Notes: generated by a model from the letters alone, not told the origin. Shown: positions 41,983 to 52,734, counted from the stretch's first letter. The stretch: 64,000 nucleotides of DNA from Rugamonas brunnea (GCF_014042345.1 NZ_JACEZT010000019.1:36285-100284); one strand, 5' to 3'. Made by a program: numbers and translations.

Positions 41983-42062
41983 CGTCATTCCCGCGCAGGC
42001 GGGAATCCGTCCTGCGTCTCTGCTCATGCGGTGTATGGGTTCCCGCCTGCGCGGGAACGACG
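41983..42062. repeat. Inverted pair of REP-like units
   Basis: Two copies of a CGTCATTCCCGCGCAGGCGG-type unit, each itself palindromic, face each other (41983-42008 and 42037-42062). They lie between convergent mnmE and the DUF1501 gene. This is the common proteobacterial extragenic palindrome form and likely also ends transcription. Confidence 0.8.
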
Positions 42063-42073
42063 GGAGCATGGTC

Positions 42074-43258
42074 TCAAACAAGCGACAAGTCGCGCGGCGC
42101 GACGCCGCTGAACACCTGCGACAACTGGGCGCCGTTCAGTCCATACAAGCGCGCGAACAGGCCGCCCAGCACGGCGCGGTATTCGTTCAGCACCGGATAG
42201 TCGCGGTTCTGGAACAAGGTCCTGGCCGTGAGCGCGGTCTGTTCGCCGGCCACCCGGCCGCCATGCACGGCACCACCGAGTACCCAGTAGGCCGTGCCAT
42301 GGCCATGGTCGGTGCCCCGGTTGCCGTTCTCGCGGAAGGTGCGGCCGAATTCGCTGACCACCACCACCACGGTCTGGCGCCAGTCCGCTCCCATCTCTTG
42401 CGCGAAGCCGGACAGGCCGCGCCCCAGTTCATCGAAGCGGCTGGCCAGGTAGCCGGTCGCGCCGCCTTGCCCCACATGGGTGTCCCAGCCGCCCACGTCG
42501 ACGAAGCCGAGCGTGTATTTGTCCTTCATCAGCCGCGCGATGCGGCGCGCTTCCAGTTCGAAGCCTTTGGCGGAGATGGCGTTGCGGTTGGCCGCTTCCA
42601 TCTCTCCGGCCATGTCGCGCATCACGTCGTCGCGCACGGCGAAGCCTTCGCTCACGTTGCGCGCCAGCGGCGTGCCTTCGTACATGGCGGCGATGATGCG
42701 GGCCTGGCGCGCGTCGATGGCCGGTTTGGCGAGATTGCGCAGCGCCGTGTTGGGCACTTGCAGCCCGCCCTGCATGGCCAGCGGCAGCTGGTCGGTGAAG
42801 GCGATCGGATGGGCGCCCTGCAGCACGCCCGCCAGCCGGTTCAGGAAGCCCGAGCGGTAATCGCGCTTGCCCGTGAGCGGCTGGCCCATTTCGATGCTGT
42901 CCTGGGTTTCGAAGTGGCTGCGCGAGAGGTCGTCGATGCCGGCGAACGGAATGAAGGCGGCCTGGCCGGACTGGAACAGCGGGTAGATGCTGTCGCGCAG
43001 GACCGGGTGCAAGCCCCAGTCGGCGTCGAGCGGCAGCGCCGTATTGAGTTCGGCGCCGGGACGGGCGATGGCGATGTTGGGCCGCGCTTCGTAGTAGAAC
43101 GGGCTGGCCACGGGCACCAGCAGACTGGCGGCGTCGTAGCCGCCGCGCAGGAACACGAACAGCAGCCGCGCGCCCGCGCTGGGGGCGGCCCACAGGCGCG
43201 TGCTGGCGGCGGCCAGCGGCAGGGCGGCGAGATGGTGCAGGGCGGTGCGGCGGTCCAT
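42074..43258 (-). CDS. DUF1501 family protein, Tat-exported
   Basis: The 394-aa product begins MDRRTALHHLAALPLAAAST, a twin-arginine-like signal. Motifs of the DUF1501 (sulfatase-like) family follow: FLRGGYDAASLLVPV, HFETQDSIEMG, DVGGWDTHVGQGG and VVVSEFGRTFRENGNRGTDHGHG, the last with probable metal ligands. The biochemical role of the family is not known. It is 10 bases downstream of the DUF1800 gene, the usual partner, so the pair is an operon. Confidence 0.9.
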   Translation of the reverse strand: MDRRTALHHLAALPLAAASTRLWAAPSAGARLLFVFLRGGYDAASLLVPVASPFYYEARPNIAIARPGAELNTALPLDADWGLHPVLRDSIYPLFQSGQAAFIPFAGIDDLSRSHFETQDSIEMGQPLTGKRDYRSGFLNRLAGVLQGAHPIAFTDQLPLAMQGGLQVPNTALRNLAKPAIDARQARIIAAMYEGTPLARNVSEGFAVRDDVMRDMAGEMEAANRNAISAKGFELEARRIARLMKDKYTLGFVDVGGWDTHVGQGGATGYLASRFDELGRGLSGFAQEMGADWRQTVVVVVSEFGRTFRENGNRGTDHGHGTAYWVLGGAVHGGRVAGEQTALTARTLFQNRDYPVLNEYRAVLGGLFARLYGLNGAQLSQVFSGVAPRDLSLV

Positions 43259-43268
43259 GGCGGTTCCT

Positions 43269-44774
<1,506 letters not shown>

Positions 44775-44889
44775 GTACACACTCTACCGCGTCCATGGCG
44801 CCGTGTCGTGCGGGCCTGCAACGAATTGTAACGACATGCCGCCGCATGACCGGCAACTTTGTTGCTTCCACGGCCGGTCTGGCGTGATT

Positions 44890-44931
44890 TTGATCTGCGT
44901 CAATCAAATTATTGACATAGCTCGGTATAAC
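44890..44931 (+). promoter_or_regulatory. FNR/ANR-type class II promoter of the cytochrome-porin operon
   Basis: TTGATCTGCGTCAA (44890-44903) matches the FNR consensus at nine of ten defined bases. TATAAC (44926-44931) starts 29.5 bases from its centre. If TATAAC is the -10 element (-12 to -7), the box is centred exactly at -41.5, the class II activator position, and transcription starts near 44938. A TTGACA at 44912 has no partner at proper spacing. Confidence 0.65.
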
Positions 44932-45061
44932 TTCATTCAGATAGTTCTTGCATGCGCGCAATTTTTTCTGCGTCGCTTGTATGGTGTGCCGTTCCTGCCC
45001 GGGCCAGGACGTAATTCCTGCCGGGCAGCCCCCGTTCGTATCCACATCCTGGAGAAACCAC

Positions 45062-46396
45062 GTGAACATCGCCAGCCTTTTTTCCATACGCAACCTGCGG
45101 TGCCGCTATCGGGCGGCACTCCTGTTGATCCCGCTATTGTGCGGTTCGCACAGCGCGCAAGCTTTGCCCGCTTTTGCCCGTCAGACCGGGCAGAACTGCG
45201 TGGCCTGCCACGCCGGCGGCCAGTTCCCGGAACTGACCAGTTATGGCCGGCTGTTCAAGATGACCGGTTACACCATCGGCAGCAGGGCGGTTCCCTTGTC
45301 GGCCATGGGGGTGTTCAGCTACACCAAGAGTTCCTCGCCGACCGATGACGCGGCGTTCGCCAAGGATGCCGCCGCGCTGTTCCAGACCGGCAGCGTATTC
45401 GTCGCCGGCAAGGTCACCGAGAACGTCGGCGTGTTCGCGCAGGCGACCTATAACAACTACGACAACCAGAATCCCGACAGCAATAAGTGGCAAGGCAAAT
45501 GGGGTTCGGACAACATCGAGGTGCGTTATGCCGACCGCTTGATCGATGACAACCGTGACTTGATCCTGGGCCTGACGATCAACAATAATCCATCCCTGGC
45601 CGATCCCTGGAACAGCGCGCCGGCGTGGATGCAATATGTTCCCACCCAATTTGGCGTGACCGGCCCCGATGCCGCCCCCATCGTGTCCCAGTTGGGCGCG
45701 CAGGCTGCGGGTATCGCCGGCTACGCGTTCTGGAACCAGACCTTCTACGCCGAACTGGCGGGCTATCAGACCGCCAACCGGATGTGGTCCTTCCTCAGCC
45801 AGGGGACCAAGGATGCCGACCAGGTCAAGCTGCAGGGCACCAATCCTTACCTGCGCCTCGCGCTCAGCCACGACTGGGGGCCGCATAGCGCCATGGTCGG
45901 GGTGATGGCGATGCATGCCAACATCTATCCGGACAATCTGGACCCGTCCGGCCCCACCATCCATTATCGCGACCGCGGCATCGACGCCCAGTACCAATAC
46001 CTGCTCGATCCCCATGCCGCCACGGTGCAACTGAGCTATATCGCGGAATCGATCGACAACGGCGACGTGGCCGGCATTGCGGCCAACCCGGGGAACACGC
46101 TCAAGCAATTGAAAGTCAAGGGCAGCTATGTGTACCGGGCGCGCTACGGCGGCAGCCTGAGCTACTTCAGCACCACGGGCAGCTCCGACACGACGCTGTA
46201 TCCGGACGCCGCCAGCAACCCCGATACGCGCGGCTGGGTGCCTGAGGTGTTCTGGACACCGGTGCAATATGTGCGCGTGGGCGCGCAGTATTACCACTTC
46301 AACCGTTTCCATGGGGCCACCGCGAACTATGACGGCGCGGGGCGTAATCCGAGTGGCAACAACACCCTGTTCGTCTACTTGTGGGGAGCATACTGA
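45062..46396 (+). CDS. Fused monoheme cytochrome c-outer membrane porin (Cyc2-like)
   Basis: The 444-aa precursor has a signal peptide (RAALLLIPLLCGSHSAQA) and then ALPAFARQTGQNCVACHAGG with one heme site, C46-x-x-C49-H50. FPELTSYGRLFKMTGYT follows. This order (ARQTG-CxxCH, then a PELT-FGR-FK-GY block before a barrel) is that of Cyc2-type cytochrome-porins. The remaining 370 residues alternate as beta strands and end NTLFVYLWGAY with a terminal aromatic. Such proteins can move electrons across the outer membrane; for this one that is inferred. It starts at a GTG after GGAG. An FNR-type promoter lies upstream and its stop overlaps the next gene. Confidence 0.75.
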   Translation: MNIASLFSIRNLRCRYRAALLLIPLLCGSHSAQALPAFARQTGQNCVACHAGGQFPELTSYGRLFKMTGYTIGSRAVPLSAMGVFSYTKSSSPTDDAAFAKDAAALFQTGSVFVAGKVTENVGVFAQATYNNYDNQNPDSNKWQGKWGSDNIEVRYADRLIDDNRDLILGLTINNNPSLADPWNSAPAWMQYVPTQFGVTGPDAAPIVSQLGAQAAGIAGYAFWNQTFYAELAGYQTANRMWSFLSQGTKDADQVKLQGTNPYLRLALSHDWGPHSAMVGVMAMHANIYPDNLDPSGPTIHYRDRGIDAQYQYLLDPHAATVQLSYIAESIDNGDVAGIAANPGNTLKQLKVKGSYVYRARYGGSLSYFSTTGSSDTTLYPDAASNPDTRGWVPEVFWTPVQYVRVGAQYYHFNRFHGATANYDGAGRNPSGNNTLFVYLWGAY

Positions 46397-47073
46397 TGAC
46401 CGCCTTCTCGTCCTTGCGCCCGGTTGCGGGCGCCACGCTGGCATGGATGCTGGCCGCCGGCGCTGTCGCCAGCCTGACCGCCTGCTCGTCGGTGGAACGG
46501 TCGCGTTCGCTGAGCGATACCACCGTCTCGGCCCGTACCATCGCCACCCAGGTCTGCTCGAATTGCCACGGCATGCACGGCGTGTCGACCTCGCCCAATT
46601 TCCCCCACCTGGCGGCGCAATCGCCGGCCTACCTGGAGGGACAGTTGCGAGCGTTCCGCAGCCATGGCCGCGCCGATCCCGCCGGCTTTGAATACATGTG
46701 GGGCATCAGCGCCAGGTTGACCGACCAGCAGATCGCCGACCTGGGCACGTACTACGCCCAACAACCGGCGCCCGGCGGGCATTCCAGCAACGCCGCGCTC
46801 GAGCAGCGCGGCCAGGCCATTTTCGCCAACGGCGTCAGCGCTAACGGCGTGCCGGCCTGCGCATCGTGCCACGGCGCGCACGGGGAGGGCATGGGCGCGT
46901 TCCCGCGCCTGGCCGGCCAGCACGCCGACTATGTCTCGAAGCAGCTGGCGGTATTCCAGCGCACGGACCAGCGTCCGGAGGGGGCTGTCATGAAGACGGT
47001 GGCCCATGCGTTGAGCAAGGACGATATCGTTTGCCTGTCCCTGTACGTGGCGTCCATCAAGCCGGGTGGCTGA
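46396..47073 (+). CDS. Diheme c4-type cytochrome c, lipoprotein-like
   Basis: This 225-aa protein begins inside the previous stop (TGATG), so the two are coupled. A lipobox-like LTAC (Cys30) ends the signal peptide. Two heme sites are present, CSNCH (54-58) and CASCH (155-159), each followed by a helical c4-type fold. Conserved methionine-region stretches (PNFPHLAAQSPAYLEGQLRA, AFPRLAGQHADYVSKQLAVF) repeat between halves, as in c4. It probably passes electrons between the cytochrome-porin and the inner membrane chain. Confidence 0.88.
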   Translation: MTAFSSLRPVAGATLAWMLAAGAVASLTACSSVERSRSLSDTTVSARTIATQVCSNCHGMHGVSTSPNFPHLAAQSPAYLEGQLRAFRSHGRADPAGFEYMWGISARLTDQQIADLGTYYAQQPAPGGHSSNAALEQRGQAIFANGVSANGVPACASCHGAHGEGMGAFPRLAGQHADYVSKQLAVFQRTDQRPEGAVMKTVAHALSKDDIVCLSLYVASIKPGG

Positions 47074-47313
47074 GGATGGTGCCGGCACGGCGGCCCTTGT
47101 CCCGGCCGCCGTGGCCGGAACTTGTGTCGCCCTGTCCGGTCCCATGTTGCAATACGTTGTTTCTTGGCTTTTTTGATACCTGAAACTCCAACACTTCCGG
47201 CTTTGTAGTAACCTCAACATTATGGGATGTGTCTCAATGGAAATTAAAGTGGGCTGACCGTAATGATCCCCTGGCACGGGGTGGAGAGTCGGCCCCACGC
47301 TGGGGTAGCACGG

Positions 47314-48621
47314 ATGAGGGAACGATCGACACCATCGCGCTGGACGGGGCTGCTCGCCCCGCTATTGCTGTTGCTGGCGCTGGCCGGCTGCAGCGATGAC
47401 AGCCAGGTATCGGCGCCGTCCGCGACGGCCGGCGCGGCCCCCACCACCATCACGGCCCTGGTCTGGGCCCCCGACTGGCCCAAGGAGATGCATGACGTGG
47501 CGGCCGCCTTCAGCCGCGAGCATCCCGATATCCGGGTTGATGTGCAATTCATGATCGGCAATTCGGTCGAGGAAAACCTCAAGCCCAAGGTGGCGGCCAA
47601 CCAGTTGCCCGACCTGATCTCGATCAACCCCAATGCCTACGCGGCCAGCCTGGCCGAACAGGGCGTGCTGGCCGAAGTGGGCCAGACGGCCGCTTGGAGC
47701 AACATGCTGGACCTGCTCAAGCCCGACTGGACCAGCGCCGGCGGCAAGCACTTTGGCGTGGCCGGCGGCGTGGCCGCCACCGTCATCTACTACAACAAGA
47801 CCATGTTCCGCGACGCCGGCATCAGCCGCCTGCCGCAGAACTTCGAGGAATTCCTGGCCGTGTGCGCGCAGTTGAAGAAAGCCGGCTACACGCCGCTGGT
47901 GCTCGACGGCGGTTTCCCCAACATGCTGGGCAACGGCCCGTTCAGCCATGGCTTCGCCAACCTTGTGGCGGCCAACCGGCCGGACTGGCGCGCGGCGCTG
48001 GCCAACGGCAGCCTGGATCTGGACACGGCCGCCGGCGCCGACATCTTCGGCCGCATCAAGCTGCTGGCCGCGCGCGGCTATGTGCAGCCCGACTATCTGA
48101 ACACCGGCTACGACGAAGGTATCCGCCTGTTCACGGCCGGGCGCGCAGCCATGGCGTTCGAGGGTACGTGGGCGGCGGGCCGGCTGATGGTGGGCAAGCG
48201 CGATGAGGTGGGCGTGTTCATCCCGCCCTGGAATGCGCCCGGCAAGCTGGCCGTGCCCGTGGTCGGCAGCGAGACCGGATTCGCCGTCTGCAATACCCGC
48301 CATCGCGCGGCGGCCATGCAGTTGCTCGATTACCTGGTCGGCAAGGGTTTTGTGATCCAGCAGAACGCGCGCCGCAACATCCCGCCCATGAAGCAGTTGC
48401 CGGGCCGGATGGTGACCGATCCCCAGATCACCGCCTATATCCGCGAGGTGAGCGCCTATCCGCAGGTGGTGCCGCCGTATTACGTGTTCCTGCCCGCGTC
48501 GACCATCGAGCAGTTGCACCCGCTGCTGCAGGACGTCCTGGCCGGCAAGACCTCGCCGCGCGACGCGGCCCGTCAGCTCGACCGCTCGCTGCGCGCCGAA
48601 GCGCGCGGCGGCGCGCACTGA
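47314..48621 (+). CDS. Extracellular solute-binding lipoprotein (sugar-type)
   Basis: The 435-aa form starts MRERSTPSRWTGLLAPLLLL and ends its signal at LAGC (lipobox). An in-frame ATG at 47263 is possible. The mature protein fits the family 1 sugar-binding fold: TALVWAPDWPKEMHDVAAAF, PDLISINPNAYAASLAEQG, VIYYNKTMFRDAGI and GRAAMAFEGTWAAGRLMVGK. No ABC permease or ATPase is nearby. Instead a Cache-GGDEF cyclase gene follows 21 bases later, which suggests that it feeds a ligand signal to the cyclase rather than to a transporter. Confidence 0.85.
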   Translation: MRERSTPSRWTGLLAPLLLLLALAGCSDDSQVSAPSATAGAAPTTITALVWAPDWPKEMHDVAAAFSREHPDIRVDVQFMIGNSVEENLKPKVAANQLPDLISINPNAYAASLAEQGVLAEVGQTAAWSNMLDLLKPDWTSAGGKHFGVAGGVAATVIYYNKTMFRDAGISRLPQNFEEFLAVCAQLKKAGYTPLVLDGGFPNMLGNGPFSHGFANLVAANRPDWRAALANGSLDLDTAAGADIFGRIKLLAARGYVQPDYLNTGYDEGIRLFTAGRAAMAFEGTWAAGRLMVGKRDEVGVFIPPWNAPGKLAVPVVGSETGFAVCNTRHRAAAMQLLDYLVGKGFVIQQNARRNIPPMKQLPGRMVTDPQITAYIREVSAYPQVVPPYYVFLPASTIEQLHPLLQDVLAGKTSPRDAARQLDRSLRAEARGGAH

Positions 48622-48642
48622 TCTCACCACCGGGAACGCGGC

Positions 48643-50370
48643 ATGCGACGCCTGATCGCCCTGTACCTGCCCGCGCTGCTGCGCAAGATCGCCATCCGCT
48701 ACCGGCTGCTGGCCTCGTTCATCCTGATCTCGCTGACGCCGTTGCTGGTGTCGGGCTACATTTCGTATGCCGAGTCGAGTAAGGCGATCGAGCAGAAGAC
48801 CCGGCTGTTCACCACGGAAGTGGTCAAGCAGATCGCCAAGAACGTGCAGCTGCGCATGGCCGAGATCGAGTCGGACAGCGAGACGCTGGTGCTGTCCGAT
48901 CCCGTGCAGTACGCGCTGGCCCGCTATGCGCTCGACAATCCCGAGGACAAGGGCCGGGCGCGCGCGGCCCTGACCAAGATCCTGCTCGACAGCTACGGCT
49001 CGTTCCAGGATTTCGGCCAGAAGTATTTCCTGGACCGCGACAACCACGTGCTCGATCCGCAAGTGTTCGCGCAACTGGGGCGCGGCGTGGTGGAATTCAG
49101 CGCGGCTGCCCGGGCCAGCCAGCGCCGCGTGGTGTGGGGTGCGCTGGAGCTGTGGGATGGACAGAAGAGCATCGCCATGGTGCGCCAGATCTACTCCAAG
49201 AACGAAAACCGTTTGATGGGCGGCCTGTTGCTGGGCGTGCGGGCGGCCCGCTTCGCCGCCATCTTCGACAACGCCAGCCTGGGTGCGGGCAGCGACATCT
49301 TCATCGTCGACGCGCGCGACGGCACCGTGCTGGTACAGCGGCGCGAACCGGCTGCCGCGGTGTCGGCCGCGCCGGCCCTGCTGGAACAACTGGCCGCCAG
49401 CCTGCGCGGCAGCGAGCAAAGCGGCTTCCTGGCCTACCAGCGGACGGTGGCGGAAGGCCATCCGCCGGCCGGTTACTTCGCCGTCTACACCCAGGTGCCC
49501 AACACCAGCTGGTACGTGGTCAGCACGCTGCCCAACCAGTTGCTGCTGGCCGAAGCGCAGGCGGTGCGCAAGGAGATCGTGCTGATCGGCCTGATCTGCT
49601 TCTGCGGCGCGCTGGTGCTGGCCTACGTGGTGGCGCGCAGTATCTCTATGCCGCTGGAGCGGCTGGCCGGCGCCATGCGCGCCACCCGTACCGGCGACTA
49701 TGGCCAGCGCGTGGAGTATGAGGGCCGCGACGAACTGGCGCTGCTGTCGCAAAAATTCAATGAGATGGCGGCTAACATCAGCCAGACGCACGAGCAGCTC
49801 GAAAGCCGGGTGGCCGAGCGCACGCGCGACCTGGAGCAGGCCAACCTCAAGCTGGCGGCCCTCACCATGACGGACCCGCTGACGGGCATCGCCAACCGGC
49901 GCCGCTTCGACGACATGCTGGCCTTGGAGCTGCACCGGGCAGCCCGCTGTTCCCATCCGCTGGCGCTGCTGATGATCGACGTCGATTTCTTCAAGAGCTA
50001 CAACGACCACTACGGCCACCAGGAGGGCGACAGTTGCCTGCGCAAGGTGGCCGCGCTGTTGCAGACGCACGCGCGCCGCGCCAGCGACCTGGCGGCCCGC
50101 TACGGCGGCGAGGAATTCGTGATGCTGGCGGCCGACACCGACGTCGACGCGGCGCTGGCGCTGGCCGAGCAGGTGCGGCAGGCGCTGGAGTCGCTGCACC
50201 TGCCGCACGCGCTGTCGCCCATTGGCTGGGTCAGCATCAGCGTGGGGGTGGCGGTGCAGGTGCCGGACGAACTGCAAACGCCGGAGCTGTTCCTGCGCAT
50301 GGCCGACAAGGCCATGTACCGGGCCAAGGAGCAGGGCCGCAACCAGGTGGTGCTGGCCGGGCGCAAGTGA
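48643..50370 (+). CDS. Membrane diguanylate cyclase (Cache-HAMP-GGDEF)
   Basis: The 575-aa protein has an N-terminal membrane helix (LLASFILISLTPLLVSGYIS), a periplasmic dCache sensor to about residue 305, a second membrane helix (VLIGLICFCGALVLAYVV) and HAMP (SMPLERLAGAMRATRTGDYG). A short coiled linker follows, then a GGDEF domain with RYGGEEF at 486-492. GGEEF is an active variant. RASD lies just before it at the inhibitory I-site position. It makes c-di-GMP at the inner membrane in response to a periplasmic signal. It is paired with the preceding solute-binding lipoprotein gene. Confidence 0.93.
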   Translation: MRRLIALYLPALLRKIAIRYRLLASFILISLTPLLVSGYISYAESSKAIEQKTRLFTTEVVKQIAKNVQLRMAEIESDSETLVLSDPVQYALARYALDNPEDKGRARAALTKILLDSYGSFQDFGQKYFLDRDNHVLDPQVFAQLGRGVVEFSAAARASQRRVVWGALELWDGQKSIAMVRQIYSKNENRLMGGLLLGVRAARFAAIFDNASLGAGSDIFIVDARDGTVLVQRREPAAAVSAAPALLEQLAASLRGSEQSGFLAYQRTVAEGHPPAGYFAVYTQVPNTSWYVVSTLPNQLLLAEAQAVRKEIVLIGLICFCGALVLAYVVARSISMPLERLAGAMRATRTGDYGQRVEYEGRDELALLSQKFNEMAANISQTHEQLESRVAERTRDLEQANLKLAALTMTDPLTGIANRRRFDDMLALELHRAARCSHPLALLMIDVDFFKSYNDHYGHQEGDSCLRKVAALLQTHARRASDLAARYGGEEFVMLAADTDVDAALALAEQVRQALESLHLPHALSPIGWVSISVGVAVQVPDELQTPELFLRMADKAMYRAKEQGRNQVVLAGRK

Positions 50371-50644
50371 GGCCGGCGCGGCTGGCGCACTGCCCCGGTG
50401 CTATCGGCGACGCCATTTCCATTGAAAAATATTTTCCTGCCGAAATCCCCGGTGCGGCCCGTTTGTGCAGGGGCTGCGCACTGTGCGCGGCGTCGGATTT
50501 TTACCGATTCGCCGGATCAGGTGGTGGCCTGGAAGCTGTTATGATAGGTCACAACGCGGGGCTGTTTGCGCATGATCATGCCCGCCGACGTCCGCTGACG
50601 TAACCTGCTGGTAGACCTGTGTACTGCCGCGAAAGGAGGGAGCC

Positions 50645-50845
50645 TTGGAACCGAAACCAGACAGCGTGCCAGATGACGGGGCCGAGCGCCCGCCACCCAC
50701 GCTTTCCCCCGCCGCGCGGGCGCGCCAGTTGTTGCCGCCCAAGGGTGCCTGCTGGTATTGCGACAAGCCGCTCGACAGCGTGCGCCGCTTCTGCGGCAAG
50801 GAATGCGCCGACGCCTTCGACGAAGAAAAGGAATATACGCGCTGA
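50645..50845 (+). CDS. Small zinc-ribbon-like protein
   Basis: The 66-aa product starts at a TTG nine bases after AAAGGAGG; that strong site decides the start. The C-terminal half has four Cys in CWYCDKPLDSVRRFCGKEC, typical of a treble-clef/zinc-ribbon (DUF2116-like), followed by ADAFDEEKEY. Role unknown; a small nucleic-acid or protein-binding module is usual for such folds. Confidence 0.7.
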   Translation: MEPKPDSVPDDGAERPPPTLSPAARARQLLPPKGACWYCDKPLDSVRRFCGKECADAFDEEKEYTR

Positions 50846-50870
50846 GTCGCCCGGCTTGGGCATGCCGGCA

Positions 50871-51602
50871 CTAGAGGTGCGGCGCGAGCGCCGCCAGTGC
50901 CGCTTCGAAGTCGAACTGGTGGGCGGCTGCCGCCACCCGCTGGTAGCGTTCAACACCCAGCCGCGCCGCCAGCGACGACGCTGATTGTTCCAGCACGTCG
51001 AGCGCGGCGCCATCCCCGATGTCGAGCAGGCTGGCCAGCCGCGCCAGCACGGCGTCATTGGCCACCGGCCCGGTCGGATCATTCGGCATGCCAGCCAAGG
51101 TCGGCGCCGGCGCAGCCCCGTCCTTGGCCCCGACTCCGACCCTGACTCCAGCCCTAGCTTCGGCCCCGGCTGCGGCTTCGACTTCGGCCCCGGCCCCGGC
51201 TCCGGCCGATGCCGTCAGCGCTTCAGTGTCCAACAGGGTCTCGATGCTCGCCAGCAGCGCGCACAAGGCCTCATCCAGTAGCAGCACGGTTTCCGTGCAG
51301 GCCGCCGCCGGCAGGTGGCAGGCCGGCTCCAGCGCGGCAGCCAGCTGGCACACGGCGCGTGCGCCTATCATGCCGGCCGCGCCGCGCAGCATGTGCACGC
51401 GGGGCCGCAGCGTGGCCAGGCTATTGCCGGCCAGCGCCAGGCGCAATTGCAGGCCCAGACCACAGTAATCATCGCGGAAGCGGTGCAGCAATTGCAGGTA
51501 AAGCGCGCGGTCGCCCATCACCCGATCCAGCCCGTCACTCACGCACAGGCTGGCCGTATCGCGCGAGGAGAGTAACAAACCTGCTACGCCGGGGATGTTC
51601 AT
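50871..51602 (-). CDS. Hpt-domain phosphotransfer protein
   Basis: This 243-aa cytoplasmic protein has an Hpt domain around residues 20-125: ALYLQLLHRFRDDYCGLGLQ, then the phospho-accepting His in VHMLRGAAGMIGA. A low-complexity Ala/Gly/Glu linker (about 135-175) leads to a second short helical region that looks like a shortened Hpt (NDAVLARLASLLDIGDGAAL ... AHQFDFEAALAALAP), without the HxLKG His. No kinase is adjacent, so it likely serves an orphan phosphorelay. The ATG at 51602 is chosen; the frame upstream reads through the CAP-protein gene. Confidence 0.78.
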   Translation of the reverse strand: MNIPGVAGLLLSSRDTASLCVSDGLDRVMGDRALYLQLLHRFRDDYCGLGLQLRLALAGNSLATLRPRVHMLRGAAGMIGARAVCQLAAALEPACHLPAAACTETVLLLDEALCALLASIETLLDTEALTASAGAGAGAEVEAAAGAEARAGVRVGVGAKDGAAPAPTLAGMPNDPTGPVANDAVLARLASLLDIGDGAALDVLEQSASSLAARLGVERYQRVAAAAHQFDFEAALAALAPHL

Positions 51603-51609
51603 CGATGCG

Positions 51610-52569
51610 CTAGCGCGTGGTGAACGACCAGCTGCGCGACAGGGGCACGCCATCCACGGCGCCGCTGAACGCCACGTCATAGGTGGTGCCCGATTGCAGG
51701 ACGGCCAGCGGCACGATGGCGGCGGCCGACGTGGGGGTTTCGGTATCCGTCGCATGGCTCAGCAGGCGGGTGGCCAGCGGCGCGCCGCCGTGAGGACGCA
51801 CGGTGAAGCTCTGCACCGTCATCGTGGTCGTGATATCGGCATGCATGCTGATCGGGTAGCCCACCTCGTTCAGGTCGGGCACGGGGTCCGGCGTCTCGTT
51901 ATTGCTCAGGAAGCTGGTCGGCACGTTGGTCTGGCCATTGACCGGGTAGCCCACCGCGCGCCCGCCACCGAGACCGAGACCATAGCCATTGTTGGCCGCC
52001 ATGTCGCACGTGAAGTAGGAATAGCCGCCCGACCCGAGCGCGGCGCCGGTGCCCATTTCCTTGAACACCGGTTCGAACATGACGAAGCGGTGGTAGATGG
52101 CCGTCACCAGTTCCTCGGCCAGCACGAAGCCGGAGGTGCTGTTGGTGGCGGAGATGATCTCGCCATAGGCATAGGGCCGCACCAGCACGTAGCCGGCGTT
52201 GGCCAGCCGGTCGGCCAGCGTGGCGCCGGTGAAGCCGGGCAGACCGGGCGTCTGGATATGGGTGACCGTGTTGTTGATGCGCTGGTAGTCGGCGTGGCCC
52301 TGGGCCGCCGTCGTGAGCATGCTGTTGCGCGACAGGACGGCCACGCCAAGTTGGGCGCGGCGGAAATTGATCCAGTTGAAGCCATCGAGCGCCGCGTCGC
52401 CAGTGAGTCCCGGCGCGCCGGGTTCGGCCTGCAGGTTGGCGCCGCTGGCTGGCGGGGTGGTGCTGCCACTGCTGCTGGCGCTGCCGCCGCCACCACCGCC
52501 GCACGCGGCCAGCGCCAGGGTCAGGCTGAGTACCGCGAACGGGAGATGCCAACGTGGACGGCTTTGCAT
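51610..52569 (-). CDS. CAP/SCP-domain lipoprotein
   Basis: The 319-aa precursor has lipobox LAAC followed by a Gly/Ser linker, so it is probably anchored to a membrane. The CAP (SCP/PR1-like) domain lies at about 60-200: FNWINFRRAQLGVAVLSRNS, AAQGHADYQRINNTVTHIQT with the His, and the downstream GYVLVRPYAYGEIIS and EELVTAIYHRFVMFEPVFKEMG with further conserved His/Glu. A C-terminal Ig-like region (VQSFTVRPHGGAPLATRLLS ... YDVAFSGAVDGVPLSRSW) follows. Family members bind lipids or have unknown enzymatic roles. It ends eight bases before the Hpt gene start. Confidence 0.82.
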   Translation of the reverse strand: MQSRPRWHLPFAVLSLTLALAACGGGGGGSASSSGSTTPPASGANLQAEPGAPGLTGDAALDGFNWINFRRAQLGVAVLSRNSMLTTAAQGHADYQRINNTVTHIQTPGLPGFTGATLADRLANAGYVLVRPYAYGEIISATNSTSGFVLAEELVTAIYHRFVMFEPVFKEMGTGAALGSGGYSYFTCDMAANNGYGLGLGGGRAVGYPVNGQTNVPTSFLSNNETPDPVPDLNEVGYPISMHADITTTMTVQSFTVRPHGGAPLATRLLSHATDTETPTSAAAIVPLAVLQSGTTYDVAFSGAVDGVPLSRSWSFTTR

Positions 52570-52734
52570 GGAGAGCTCCTGTGTCGTTATCCGGGCCGCC
52601 GCTGGGGACCAGCCCGCTTATGGATCGATTCTAAGTCAACTCCGGCCGCGCCGCACCCGATATGCGCAATCGCGTGCGCGGGCCGGCGTGCCGCGTGCCG
52701 GCGGGGCGGGTTAAAATAGTCCGCCGCCATCCCG

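Noticed and set aside
44912..44917. TTGACA as a -35 element for the cytochrome-porin operon
   Set aside because: The nearest -10 candidate (TATAAC) is only eight bases away. The FNR geometry explains TATAAC better.
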